Shown piece by piece: positions 1-10,530 of a stretch of 64,000 bases of DNA (positions are counted from its first letter, which is position 1; each line of letters begins with the position of its first letter). The position numbers were made by a program, and so were the translations under genes. The notes under the pieces were generated by a model. The model worked only from the letters and a program-made list of their open reading frames with translations. It had not been told where the DNA came from and did not search any database. The DNA is from Branchinecta lynchi (taxonomy: Eukaryota; Arthropoda; Branchiopoda; Anostraca; Branchinectidae). The stretch covers positions 14,723,508 to 14,787,507 of the forward strand of contig JAKZAP010000007.1 of assembly GCA_023053575.1 (NCBI GenBank). The letters are read 5' to 3'.

Positions 1-356
1 CTAAGATACAATAATAGTCTCATCCGAGTTTTATGTTTGCCCGTTTTTCAGCTGAGCCTGACACTCTGGCAGGATTGGGCGTGACGAACTGAATGTTTGC
101 TAATGTTCCAATCGCCTGCTTTATGTTTGATAATAGTTTGTATTTTGTGTCAGTTTATATTTATGGCCCTTGGCTGAAATAAAGGTATAACAAAAAAATA
201 ATAAGGACACCAAATCTGCAAAAACAGGCTTTAGGTAAAGAGACAACGGAAAGGTAAGAGACAACGGAAATAATTAAGAACTATCAAATCTTGATGTTAC
301 AATACACTGGTCCTTTGAGTTACATTAGAGTCAGAGAGGCTTTCGGGTGATACTTT
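1..356. other. No gene seen; LINE-like 3' tail near 150-200
   Basis: No coding signal was recognised. Bases about 150-200 (atggcccttggctgaaataa, then A-rich) resemble bases 36560-36605 (atggcctttggctgaaataa, then a TTA-rich run). The shared end followed by a simple A/T tail looks like the 3' terminus of a non-LTR element. The inference rests on these two copies only. Confidence 0.35.
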
Positions 357-659
357 GAGCGTGTTCCACCCTCGTACCAATGTAATTATTAGTTACTATT
401 TCCGTTCCAACCTCACCAAAAGTTACTACGCTGACTGTTCCAACCTTCTCGAAATAGTAACTAATAGTAACTATTTGCATACCACGCTCGGGAGCGTAGT
501 AAGCGTAGTAACTACGAATCTCTGAATCGTGATTGGTCGGATTCGCCCGTGGTATGATATTTTGCAGGAAAATAGAAAAGTCGTTCCAGCCTTGACGGAA
601 AAAGCCAGAATTCGTGACGTCATGCGTAGTAACTACGGTAAGTAGGATGGAACACGCTC
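357..659 (+). mobile_element. 303-bp MITE, TIR GAGCGTGTTCCA, copy 1
   Basis: The element begins GAGCGTGTTCCA and ends in the inverse (TGGAACACGCTC), flanked by the 3-bp direct repeat TTT. Its body is rich in GTAGTAACTA/TAGTTACTA motifs. An inverted copy of nearly the same length lies at 34841-35142 with the direct repeat TAA. It has no coding capacity. Length, TIR and 3-bp duplication suggest a non-autonomous PIF/Harbinger-type DNA transposon, although TTT is not the usual TWA target. Confidence 0.8.
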
Positions 660-1907
660 TTTAAGGATTTGCTGAGTATATCTAGTTAATTTACTGAAGT
701 CTGTGGCAGATTAGTAAAGACTGGAACATTGTTGCCCTGAAATGCTGAGAATCAGGTAGGATGGCAGCGTGGCGGTAACTCGACATGGGGATCAACTAAA
801 AAGAGGCACGAAAACTGAAAGGGCCCTTTCAGGCTTCAGAGCGAGGGTCGGGAACCATGTTCTAACGTGCCTTCTATCAGGCTCTGGAGTTACGGACTCT
901 CATTTACTTGTCTACTTCTACTACTTGCTAATCTCTTTTTATTACTCGTGTCTCCTCTGCCATGCCGTACCGTGCCGTGCCCAATGCCGTCTTTACCCTT
1001 AGGCCGGTTAGACCTGTGCTAGGGGGCCAGGGTAAACGAGAGGCCAAGCGACCGGTGTAAATTGTTGAGAAATCAGGATAAGGTTGCTATCCCTGTTGCC
1101 TTGTTCATTAAGATCCAGGTTTGACCAGCTACGTTGCACCGTCATTTACGTTACCGAAATTATGCTCAAAAGTGACCAGTGTGGCGACCAAAACTTGTGC
1201 GTGTGAATGTGATGGCGTTTTATGTTTTTGTCTCACGAAAAGGGGCCAAAAACCCATGAATGGCCTAGGGTCCACCAAAAGTAAAAGACGGCACTGGCCG
1301 TGTCTCTTTTTAGTCGATCCCCTCGACATGTACCGTCGCAGCTACTAGAGTGGCAGTGATTCCTCTTCGGCCTAAACAGTCGGAATTAGTCCAAAACGAA
1401 GCTACACCCTCGACCTACACTACTTACTAAGGTCTCGGGGAGGGATCAGGAGAAACTGGCACTAGTGTTGGCCGTAGGCGAAAACGATATTTGAAATTTT
1501 CTTTTATTTCAGCTGACGTATCCGTTTTGCACTGTCAAATATGATTGGCAGTCAGCTTGGACTGAAGGAATATTTATTTTCTAACTACCGTAAATAATCG
1601 AATTTAACTAACTCTTAATATGGTTATTAATATAACTAACTTTTATTATTTACATAATAAAAGATGGTACAAAATGCCATTTGACTCCAATTTTGTTCTT
1701 AAATTTAGCTAAACGAAACGTACATGAGAGAAAAACCGGTATCAAAAGTGAAATACCGATGTATCTATAAATCGAAAAATCTAAATATCGCCCATCACTA
1801 ATTCGTCCTCGCAAGATGAAACAGTGGGTTTTCGTCCAAAGCTAAACTTATTACTAAGCGCTTCGGTGGGGTTGGGGCGTGTGTGTGTAGGGGGGGGGGG
1901 ATGTATG
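660..1907. other. Non-coding, hexosaminidase side; no gene recognised
   Basis: Frames here are short and unlike known proteins. Bases 1513-1580 (cagctgacgtatccgttttg through gtcagcttggactgaagg) match a 70-bp insertion at 58256-58325 and resemble the flanks of the palindrome at 14555-14810. A G10 tract lies near 1890. The stretch may be intron of the minus-strand hexosaminidase gene. Confidence 0.3.
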
Positions 1908-2383
1908 TTCGACTATTAGAACAGTTACGAATCTCAGCATTGTTTAAGTTGGTTATAAGATATGGTAAGGAAAACGGTACGACACACTTACGTCTCCTAC
2001 AAGCACAAGAGATCCAACGGTGTCATCCCAGGTTATCAGCTGAGCGAGCGTCTCCAAGGCATGCCGAGCGCCGAAAACAGTTTCAGACAGAATCCCAATT
2101 GAGACGGAATCAGGTCCTTTGGAGCTAGTAAGGGTGTACGACTCATCGGTGTTGTACGTCTAAAAGTGGAAGCAGTCATTCAATGCCACTGGGCCAATGG
2201 TCAATCCCTGATACCGGGGCTACATTTAAGGTTGAAATAATAGTTGCATGGTTCTCCTCTGAATTCTCCTATTTCGCGTTTTTGACTATTGAGATGAAGC
2301 CATTAGCCAATTCTCCTTTTTTGCGTTTTTGTCAGAATCGAGAACGGGGAAAGCTTTGTGATTCTGCAGAATCGAGAAGTTAC
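1908..2383. repeat. Segment duplicated at 29012-29482 (opposite strand)
   Basis: About 475 bp containing the hexosaminidase exon 1992-2159 and intron on both sides recur in reverse orientation inside a LINE at 29012-29482. By eye, the exon differs at one base in 168. The 84 bp on the donor side differ at about 6 positions, and the acceptor-side intron has several substitutions plus indels of about 8-10 bp. Similarity stops abruptly at both ends. Confidence 0.9.
1992..2159 (-). CDS. Beta-N-acetylhexosaminidase, internal exon (end of GH20b domain)
   Basis: A 168-bp exon of 56 codons, phase 0 at both ends. It is preceded on the minus strand by a pyrimidine-rich acceptor (cttccacttttag) and followed by the donor GTAAGT. 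The product carries TDESYTL near its start and TVFGARHALETLAQLI in the second half. These are signatures of the region just before the catalytic barrel in GH20 enzymes (compare DESYTL and GALRGLETFSQLV in human HEXB). The family removes terminal N-acetylhexosamine from glycans or chitooligosaccharides, in lysosomes or outside the cell. It joins exon 3875-3977 in frame. The next exon, leading to the active-site barrel, is not in the window. Residue 21 of the exon is Gly here and Val in the copy at 29231-29398; Val suits the beta-strand pattern better. Confidence 0.88.
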
Positions 2384-3874
2384 TTCGACAGTGAATTCTC
2401 GATTCTCGTTCTCCTCCCTGATTGGTCAACAAAGGGCGAATGTTCAGTCCGTATAAACAAGTATTTAACAGGTGGCTAAATTAGTGGTTTGTCAAAAGTG
2501 AAGACGGAGAAGAGCAAAAACGGTAATTTGTACGAGAATCGAGAAATGAGAATTCGGATCAAAAACGCAACTAACGATTTTTGTTCTATTAGTATTGTCA
2601 TCTGAGAATAAATACCCTTTTCTGATTGAGATACTCATCCCAACCAGGGGTTTCACTAGCCAAATGCGCCCTGCCGCCCATTTCAGCTTCTCTTCGCATA
2701 TGTCATAGTAAAACTAGTGATAAGAGCAAGCGTTGAAGTAGACGTATCTCCGAGCTCAGGGGCGGTTTGAAGGGCTTGGGCGTGGGAGGTGACGACCTCA
2801 AAATCAACGACCGGCAAGTCACAAGGGTTATACAGTTAGAAACAATAGCCAAGAAACACAGCACCACATGCGGGAAACTGTAAGAATTTAAATAAATATT
2901 AAAACTAGTATTTGTATGGTTAAGGTGAGCGCATTCGTAATAACAGAGAAGACACCCGTCTTAAAAAACAAAAAGGAATAAAATATTACGGCCACAATAA
3001 GTCAGATAGGCTTCATCAGCAGAAGCCTCACGTCAGTGGCAAATGGATATCATGACGACACTTTAAGCTACTTGGAAATAAATTTGATTGATTGGTTGAT
3101 CTGCTGAGTGTTGTCTGTTGAAACCGCGCATCCTTGTGTCATCTGTTATGAAACTTCTGACAGTGCGTCTAGGGGCCCGAATCTCGGAATTATCTGACCA
3201 GGGGTCAAAGTGGTAATTATAATGTGTAAAAAAGTGTAGCTGGTACTTGTCTATTTCATATCCAAGCCTGCTTTTCTGTTTTCTAAACTCAAAGTACGTT
3301 AGATAAATAAACCCGATTCGGTCCCGTTCTGCAAATGATAGACCTAGGGCTTACTCTCCCCAACAAGTTCCATCCCTAAGCCTTCACTCTAAGCGTGCAA
3401 CGAGATTTCCGGTTCCCCCCTCCAACTGTCTCCACAGTTATCGGATCCAGTCAGTCTTGAAACGAAACATCTGAAACGCCTGCTCTTGCCAATTATCAAG
3501 TTTCGTTCGGGTCCGATCATCAGTGTGAAATTTCCCTCTAATCGCCCAGGATGGTCGGACCAATAAAGTAACTATTTCAAAGTCATTTTGGTCGGGTCCT
3601 TAATATATAACTACCAATTCTCATCGCTTAGCACACAGTTCCACATTCGCAAAGCAGCTGAGAATTTTCCCGAAGCTCCGCAGTAATATATTTTATTTGT
3701 AACCCGCCAAATACACAAGGTGGTAGCGGAGCAAAGAGAATAACGAAAAACAAGATAAATAACAGTATAAACACACAGAATTTAGATATTAATTCATTAA
3801 TTTGAACCAATGAAAAGCGTCCGCAAACCTGATGGTAATAGATTTGGAACCATAAGATATTGGTGTCTACTTAC
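2384..3874. other. Hexosaminidase intron
   Basis: Intron between exons 3875-3977 and 1992-2159. It holds a fragment of the 430-bp array family (about 3310-3600). Nothing else was recognised; open frames are short and featureless. Confidence 0.6.
3310..3600 (-). repeat. Fragment of the 430-bp array family
   Basis: The text 'ccaacaagttccatccc', 'cactctaagcgtgcaacgag', 'atttccggttccc' and 'ccgatcatc' follows the order of one unit of the arrays at 30130-32537 and 43440-45970. It is a single degenerate unit without the family ends. Confidence 0.6.
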
Positions 3875-3977
3875 AATCCTTGTATCAGTGGAAAGACAGC
3901 TCACAGACACTGAGACGATCGTCAACGAAGGGGAGGGTGAGACACCACCATACTCTTCCATCGCGTCCACATACCCC
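3875..3977 (-). CDS. Beta-N-acetylhexosaminidase, small internal exon
   Basis: A 103-bp exon: one base completing a codon from exon 7122-7382, then 34 codons. The acceptor is gattctag and the donor GTAAGT. The split codon resolves to Arg (CG + G). The peptide runs YVDAMEEYGG, then SLTIVSVSVSCLSTDTRI. Its placement is typical of the GH20b domain: an amphipathic helix after the LWP block, then an alternating beta-strand leading to the TDESY segment of the next exon. On its own the exon is too short to assign. The call rests on exact phase agreement with both neighbours and on the family pattern. It is 3 kb from one neighbour and 1.7 kb from the other. Confidence 0.75.
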
Positions 3978-4000
3978 CTAGAATCAGAGCCATAATTTAT

Positions 4001-4621
4001 CAGAGCAAAATAAGACTAGGGACTAGCGCCAAGACCTATGCTTTCCATGCTTTGCAAAAGGGCCATACTCGTAGCGGCGCCCACTACGCTTGCGGCATTT
4101 GAAGCGAGACAAACTTGCGGGTTTAGAAATTTCTAGTAAAGCAAAGGAGCGGTCTGCACACACCAAGGAATCAACGGAGTCTGTATAATTTTTTTGCAAT
4201 AGCTGCGTTCGCTGCACTCCGGGCTGTCTCTGGTTTTTCCGCATCGGTGTTCTGTTTTTGTCCTATTGAGCGTTTTTGGTCTCACCGATGACGTTACAAA
4301 AACCTGCCTGCCGAGCAGGTTCTGGTTAGTCTGCACCGGTGAGCACTAACCGGACACTGGTTGGTCCGAAAACGGGTTATAAGATCGGGAAGCAGTCAAC
4401 GATGAATGCAAAAACGCGTTTTGAGTAGCACCCGTGAGCAGTAACCGGACAACGAACGCAGCTAATGTTCAGAATATAAAGTTATCGGAGCCAGCGTTGG
4501 TGAACTGAATGAGATTCAGTAGGGAGGTTCTCTATCGCTGGTGGTGCTAGTATCGCTGCTTCTCGAGTGTATGTCAATTTTGTCAAGTCTTGTCGCTACT
4601 CCATGGTGATTTTCTGCTCTG
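4001..4621. mobile_element. MITE family C (TIR CAGAGCAAAATAA), copy 1, interrupted
   Basis: Begins CAGAGCAAAATAAGACTAGG and ends with the near inverse ('gtgattttctgctctg'). Intact relatives are about 325-340 bp (4938-5276, 5278-5602, 57737-58070). This copy is 621 bp because another element is inserted at 4201-4463. It lies in the intron between hexosaminidase exons 7122-7382 and 3875-3977. No coding content. Confidence 0.75.
4201..4463 (+). mobile_element. 263-bp element nested in MITE copy 1 (ACCGGTG-rich)
   Basis: Starts AGCTGCGTTCG and ends CGAACGCAGCT, a short terminal inverted repeat. The interior repeats ACCGGTGAGCA/CTAACCGG-like motifs. Uninterrupted relatives of the host MITE read across this point, and AAT appears on both sides, a likely 3-bp duplication. 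A longer, reversed relative lies at 44841-45199. Confidence 0.65.
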
Positions 4622-4937
4622 TATTTTAGGTACCATCGAATAAAAGAAGATCCTCGACACAGCTCAATAATGACTCAAAACGCGCTGACAGTTAATCTTT
4701 TTCGGTCAAAGAATTTCAAAAATATAATGATTGTTCAATATCATACATATAAATTTTTACACATTGTACGTCTGCACATTTGCACGTATATATTGCACGT
4801 TCACGTCCTAAACAGGTTCGATCCACTAACAAAAAACAGATTTATCTCGTATACGCCTACAATCTCAGAAAATTATTTTATCCTCGCTCTGTCAGGTAAA
4901 CGTGAACCTTTATAACTGACATCAGTCGAGTCACACT

Positions 4938-5276
4938 CAGAACAAAATAAATCTAGGGAGTAGCGTCAAGACTTAACAAAATTGACACACACTCGAATAG
5001 CAGCGATACTAGGACCACTAGCGATAGAGAACTTTCCTACTGAAACTCATTCAGTCGTCCACGGGAGCTTTGATAACTGCATATTTTGAACATAGCAAAA
5101 AAATGATACAGCTTTCATTGTTTCATTGGTGTGTGCAGACCGCACATTTGCTTGACTCAAAATTTCTAAACCCGCAAGTTTGTCTCGCTTTAAATGCCGC
5201 AAGCGTAGTTGGTGGCGCTACGAGTATGTCCCGGTTGAAAAGCATAGAAAGCATAATTCTTGGCGCTACTTCCAAG
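4938..5276. mobile_element. MITE family C, copy 2
   Basis: Begins cagaacaaaataaatctagg and ends in 'cttggcgctacttccaag'. The right terminus is incomplete, because copy 3 starts two bases on. The interior shares 'aacccgcaagtttgtctcgc' and 'gtgtgcagaccgcac' with the other copies, in opposite orientation to copy 3. No coding content. Confidence 0.7.
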
Positions 5277-5277
5277 T

Positions 5278-5624
5278 CAGAGCAAAATAACACTAAGGAG
5301 TAGCGCCAAGACCTATGCTTTCCAAGCTTAGCAAACGGGCAATATTCGTAGCGCCGCCCCTACAAACTTGCGTGTTTCGAGTAGAGCAAAGGTGCGGTCT
5401 GTGCAAACCAAGGAAACTACGGAAGCTGTGTCATTTTCTTGCTATGTTCAGAATATGAAGGTATTGGAGCCAGCGCTGGTGAACGGCTGAATGAGTTTCA
5501 GAAGGGACGTTCTCTATCGCTAGTGGTGCTAGTACCGCTGCTATTAGAGCGTGTGTCAATTCGTCAAGTCTTGGTGCTACTGCCTAGTGTTATTTTGCTC
5601 TGTCCCTAGTGTTATTTTGCTCTG
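5278..5624. mobile_element. MITE family C, copy 3 (with doubled right end)
   Basis: Starts cagagcaaaataacactaag and ends tagtgttattttgctctg at 5602. The last ~22 bp are repeated at 5603-5624, so the terminus is present twice. Terminal inverted repeats are about 35 bp. It lies directly against copy 2. Confidence 0.75.
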
Positions 5625-7121
5625 GTCACATTGCTACATCTCGAGTTCTCCCTTCCTGCGCCGACATGGACAAAGAGTAGCTCTTCTTAGTAGACTACAG
5701 CCAAATTAATAAATATCCTAGAAACCGCCAGAGAAACACTCAGTAATCACATTACGGGTGTTCGACAGCGTCTACTTTTGATTTTCACAGTGAACGGAAT
5801 AACCGTCAAGGGTGTCACAGCGTCAAAGAGAAGAAATTTGTTTGAGCCCAAGCTGACTTTGAAACATTTATTCAAACAGAAGGTGGGTTCCGAGTTCAGT
5901 TTCGATCCGTGAAGTGTGATCATTAGTTCCAGAAGTCATATTAAGGTATTTCTTAAATGATAGCAGAGACTCTTATTTCGAGACGGAGGTATCAAATACT
6001 AAGATGCCATTAGAGACCATGTCGTATAACTGGCTTCTGAGACACATTCCCTTTGTGATAAAAAAATCCCTCCCTTTACGCTCATAAAGATTGTCATGGT
6101 AGGCTTATGGATTAGAGACCTATTCGACAGATATTATTCAATAATGTTTCTCGAGCATTATTCTTGCTTATGTATGAATGTTTGATTTGGGGTCTCCCCT
6201 TGAGGACAGGCGAAAGCTTTATGGGGTGGCCCCTGTTCATATATGTAGACCAATAAAAATTGTATCTCTCACTCTCATATCATCATGTTTCCCATAGGTA
6301 GCTATTTTATGAAAATCTTCATACAGAAAGCTATACTATGTTTAACTGACGTTTCTAGAGGTCGATATTAAAGTATGATCAACGTATGTGCATTTTCAAC
6401 TTAAAGGACCCCTCTTGTTTATCTATCTTTTATAATATACCTAGTTCCCTTATGGAATTATAAGCTTCTTCCCATGAAGGCGTATATTAGGAGAAATCCT
6501 ATTCGCCTGCAATTGCAAATTTGCAGGTAATTTGCAGGTAAAATCCCCCATTGTTTCGTTTTTGTTCCTACGAATTTTTAGCGCTTTTTCCGAAGTACTG
6601 AGTTTTGCCCGTTGCGCAACTCTAACTTTGCCAGAATCTTCAACGTCGGCTCAGAACTCTTTCACACACAAGGATACGAAAATCTTCTGTTATTGACTTT
6701 TCTTATTTGCTTAGTTTTCCCACTTTTCAACCACGGCGCGTTCAGTTCTCAAATCTTTTGCGCTCAGCCGCCGTGTCGGAGCGCAGGAAGGCTGGATAGA
6801 ATCGTCAAGCACTAACGAGGAAACCACTTAATTCAGGTGGAAAGTAATAGTATTTTCGAAAAACGTTTTTCTGATCCACTTCGTAGTGAAAATATCATTT
6901 CTATAGTAAGAGTTGTGCTTTAAGATTCAGGTTATTATCGCCCCTTTTCTGCTTTAAAAGGCCAGGTTCGAAACTTTGTTCCACGACATACGACATGGCA
7001 GTACTGACATAGGGGTTGGGGACTTGAAAATCTATTTTCATTCCCTTGCAGACCTTAGCGAACGACCAACAGGATAGCAATACCACGAAAAGAAGGAGTT
7101 AGTAAATGTCACACAACTCAC
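5625..7121. other. Hexosaminidase intron; no further feature recognised
   Basis: AT-rich intronic sequence. Bases 5845-5885 ('gtttgagcccaagctgactt', 'atttattcaaac') match the left flank and outer end of the palindrome at 14555-14810, so a fragment of that element is present. No exon-like block was found. Confidence 0.4.
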
Positions 7122-7382
7122 CGGAAAATAGAGATCATCTCCTGCAGGACTGCTGTAGCCTCCGCGCTTGGAGTACTGAACCCATTGAATACTACATTGC
7201 GGGCTAAAACGGGGACAACCTCGCTGCCTAGGGTAGTTGATCCACTTGGAACAGGCCACAGTGTCCCATAAGGTCCGCATACCAGCTTACACGTTTCAAG
7301 CGTTGTCCCATCCGGTGCGTCAGTTACGTCTTCTTTTGTGCAGAGTCCATCCCTACAGGTCCATACCCAGGGGCTCGGTACG
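7122..7382 (-). CDS. Beta-N-acetylhexosaminidase, N-terminal exon (start of GH20b domain)
   Basis: A 261-bp exon opening with one base of a split codon and closing with two bases (CG). The acceptor is atctaatgcag and the donor GTGAGT. The frame is open throughout. The peptide begins PSPWVWTCRDGLCTKE, continues ETCKLVCGPYGTLWPVPSG, then runs through an alternating hydrophobic segment to a helix ending LQEMISIF. The paired cysteines followed by YGxLWPxPxG are the hallmark N-terminus of animal GH20 beta-hexosaminidases. The extra upstream Cys block (WxCxxGxC) is what I recall from arthropod chitooligosaccharidolytic and FDL-type enzymes. A signal-peptide exon must lie upstream, between here and 12.0 kb or beyond, but was not identified. 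The PKC stop codon is 4.6 kb upstream on the same strand. Confidence 0.88.
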
Positions 7383-7451
7383 CTGCATTAGATAAATTAC
7401 TATAGTAAGTAATAAGTAAGTAAGTAATTTATTTATGACCCGCCATTTCGA

Positions 7452-8449
7452 ACAAGACCAAAGGTTTCGATGGGATCCCAAAAGTTCAAATTTGATCCAG
7501 ACAATTGGCTCTTGTCTTCGCCAGATCCAGTCTTCGCCAGACTCCTTGAACACTTGTACTATTAAAATTTAGAAAAAGATTAAGGCAAAATAGCTAATCA
7601 TATGAGAAAACCAAGTTCAGATACGGATTCAGCATGTGTGTTTACCCCTTTAAGTCATATCTATTTTGACGAAGCAGATCGAAACTTCCTGCATTACTTC
7701 TGCCAATTTTCCGGTTTCGGCGGAATTCCGGAACTACTTATCCGTCGAAAAAATAAAGCTCAAAAACTAATTCAGCATGTCTCCTTACCCCTACATCCAA
7801 CCTCTAATCAACTTCCAATTAAACTTTTACTTTTAACAAATTTTCCGGTTTTCAGCCGGATTCCGAGCTGTGTTGTGTGTTCCGAAAATGATTGTCATAT
7901 GCGTATTCAGCACGTCTACTTACCCGCAAATCGAACATCTTATCAAATTTAAATAAAACTTTTACTTTAAATAAATTCTCCGGTGGCCGGATTCCGGCCG
8001 AACTACTTGTCCGGCGAGAAAATATTTTCGTATTCGGAATCACCACGTTTCGTTGCCCCTAAATCAAACCTCCAATCAACTTCATATTACTTTTCAAAAA
8101 TATTCCGGTTTTCGCCGAATTCCGGGTGAACTATTTGTCTGGCGAAAAAATAATTTTCATAATCGGATTCAGCATGTCTCCTTACCCCTAATTCGACTAT
8201 TTTATTAGCTTTTAAAATATATTTTTTGTTCCCCTTAATTTTAAACCCCTCCCCCACCCCTAAATCTAGCGCTACATAGCCCATCTTCGAACTTGACCTG
8301 TGCTTTGGCCTAAAGAGTCCGCATGCCCAGTTTGATCAAAATATCTCAACCCCTTCGACAGTTATCGTGCTAACAGACGGACGGAAGGACAGACGGACAA
8401 CTTTTCGATGTCATAGGTATCCCTCCACTTACGTTTTGGGATCCCAAAA
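7452..8449 (+). repeat. 136-bp array element, copy 1
   Basis: Starts ACAAGACCAAAGGTTTCGAT followed by GGGATCCCAAAA, and ends cttacgttttgggatccc plus AAAA. Between these lie degenerate ~136-bp units ('ttccggttt..gccggattcc', 'aactacttgtccggcgag', 'cttcttacccctaaatc') and a conserved 3' portion ('gagttatcgtgctaacagac' then ACGG repeats). It carries no coding frame of its own. The 63-65-codon frames in antisense recur in every copy and come from the repeat. Confidence 0.85.
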
Positions 8450-8751
8450 AGCGGAGTAAATGAAGAAAATAAACAAAACACATAAACACACAGAAAAAGA
8501 CAATTAATTTTTAATCTTCGGTCAGGAAGCAGTGGATAACGTCGTGCGCTGGTAGGTTAGGCAACACGAACAACTCTGGAGAAAAATAGAGCATCGGAAA
8601 ATATCTCAGAACGCAACAATCGCGTTGGAGGCAAGCCAAGTCGGACAGACGGACAGCATAGGCGGGCCCGGGCCCCAGGGCTAGGGGACAGGCGGGCCCC
8701 ATTTTACTCAGTTGCTTCTGTAGTTTGAAATTTGTTTGCTTTTGTAGTGCG
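8450..8751. other. Intergenic; nothing recognised
   Basis: About 300 bp between the array element and the foldback element. There is one GC-rich patch (ggcgggcccgggcccc near 8662). No gene or RNA signal was seen. Confidence 0.4.
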
Positions 8752-8760
8752 TCAGTTTCT

Positions 8761-9277
8761 GGGATCGACTAAAACCAGGAAGGGAAGGGAACGCGAGAAA
8801 AGCAGGAAGTGCATCCTAAAACCAGGAAGGGCATACTAAAACGAGGAAGGGCATCCTAAAACGAGGAAGGCTTTCGCCAGAATTCGCCGCACCGTTCCCT
8901 TCCTCTATTTAGTATTATTTGAGGGGTCGGCAACTTTCCAAATTCAAAGTTCACCATCCCTTCCTCATTTTAGTAAGCCCTTCCTGGTTAGTCGCCTACC
9001 GTCAGAACGAGAAATGAAAAGGTGAATTACAATTTTTGTAGTTGCCGACCACTCAGTGAACTTAATGCCTACCCATGTCAGGATACTGAAACGAGGAAGG
9101 GATGGTGAACTTTGAATTTGAGAAGTTGCCGACCCCTCAAATAATACTAAATAGAGGAAGGGAACAGTGCTGCGAATTCTGGCGACAGCCTTCCTGGTTT
9201 TAGGATGCCCTTCCTGGTTTTAGTATGCCTTCCTGCTTTTCTCGCGTTCCCTTCCCTTCCTGGTTTTAGTCGATCCC
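8761..9277. mobile_element. 517-bp foldback / Mutator-like element with 9-bp TSD
   Basis: The ends are GGGATCGACTAAAACC and its exact inverse. The two arms (about 8761-8972 and 9086-9277) are inverted copies about 200 bp long with few mismatches, around a spacer of about 110 bp. The arms repeat 'aaaaccaggaagggcatcct'-like units of 20-odd bases. The 9-bp sequence TCAGTTTCT lies immediately outside both ends (8752-8760 and 9278-9286). Long TIRs with a 9-bp duplication are characteristic of Mutator-like elements and of foldback elements. There is no transposase, so it is non-autonomous. Confidence 0.9.
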
Positions 9278-9286
9278 TCAGTTTCT

Positions 9287-9846
9287 GTGTGTAAAGTGTT
9301 TCTAATTCGTTTGTACTTGTGTAGTAATGGCGACAAGCTATTAACGCCAAATGTAATAATAAATAAAATAAAACAAAACCGAAGAAACTTGCCTGAATTT
9401 CGCTCCGTCCCCAGAAACGCCGCAACAGCTTACCGCACTAACAAACAAGTACAAGAAAATACGTGAGGCAGATTCCATTTTCGGAATCTATCTGCGTCCA
9501 AAAATAATGAAAAAGGGCATCACTGAAGATAAGCACTTATCTTTTCTGTATAAATCCAGCTTCAAAGCCTCGAAAAACAAATCTAAACAAGAGGCACCAA
9601 CCATAGTCAATAAAGCATAAGAATGGAGATAAAGTCGACTCTAGCAAAGGTTGAGGGGTTACCCACTCACCGGCACCTGATGTACGCACTTTTCCGGCAC
9701 CGACCAAAATCATCGGTGCCTGCACCGGTGGCGTCCATAAATTAGGCTATTCATCTTTCAAACGATTCTAAACATGTCACTTCTGACACGTGGCAACCAG
9801 TACCGGCTGGTGTCAGACAGTGCCGGGACCACGGCACTTGATGTCC
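9287..9846. other. Intergenic; nothing recognised
   Basis: No exon-like block with acceptor and donor was found on either strand. Around 9660-9730 the bases 'caccggcacc', 'ccggcaccga' and 'tgcaccggtg' form a small inverted motif cluster. No gene is claimed. Confidence 0.35.
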
Positions 9847-10185
9847 CGATGAAAATGTGTAGCCTGCGTAGTTGTATGATAGTTGTACGAAAAAGTTGCA
9901 TGTATTGATATGTACTAGTAAAGAGTACTATCTCTGTATGTGTGAAAGTCTTGTTAAATAGTAGCATATAGTAGTATGCAGTAACACGGTAGCCTTCTAG
10001 TAGAAGCATGTAGTAGCATCGTTAGTACTGCATGCAACTTTTTCGTACTACTTCATAGTACTATTTTGAGATAAATTTTTCATCGGAGTAGCCTTGAAGT
10101 AGAATTATGTACCAACATCAGTTAGTACTGTATGCTACTTTTTCGTACAACTTCATACTACTATCCTGAGATAAATTTTTCATCG
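9847..10185. mobile_element. TACTACT-rich hairpin MITE, with an extra right end
   Basis: Starts CGATGAAAATGTGTAGCCTG and reaches its inverse end (aaatttttcatcg) at 10085. The right-hand terminal block (gctactttttcgtac through aaatttttcatcg) is repeated again to 10185. The arms carry TTGTACGAAAAAGTTGCATG-like text and its inverse. The family recurs at 61771-62070. No coding content. Confidence 0.75.
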
Positions 10186-10530
10186 TGATACACTTAGATC
10201 GAGAGTGGGCAACCCTCTGCAAAGGTAGAAGCAAACTACTTTTGTAAATTACCAGGATCTAATGTATACACGCAGAAAAGACGCACCATCCAAAGAAGTT
10301 TCTACTCTGTTCAATGAAAAGGTGGCCGGGGACCACTAGCTTGTAATTTCGAAACATGTTTTATTTCAATCTATGAATAAAAAAGATGCTCCAACATCGT
10401 GACTAGAAAATACTGGCCTTGCATATAGGCTTCTCAAACCTAACCGACTAAAGCTAAGTATTCACTGAACGCGAATATTTTTCGCGAGATGACCTTACGC
10501 GAAAAGCTGCAAAACAAACTGCTTCACTTA

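Noticed and set aside
1883..2128. Open frame of 81 codons shared with the end of the 286-codon frame at 29262-30122
   Set aside because: It is the antisense reading of the duplicated hexosaminidase exon. The 286-codon frame is a LINE reverse transcriptase running by chance into this antisense sequence.
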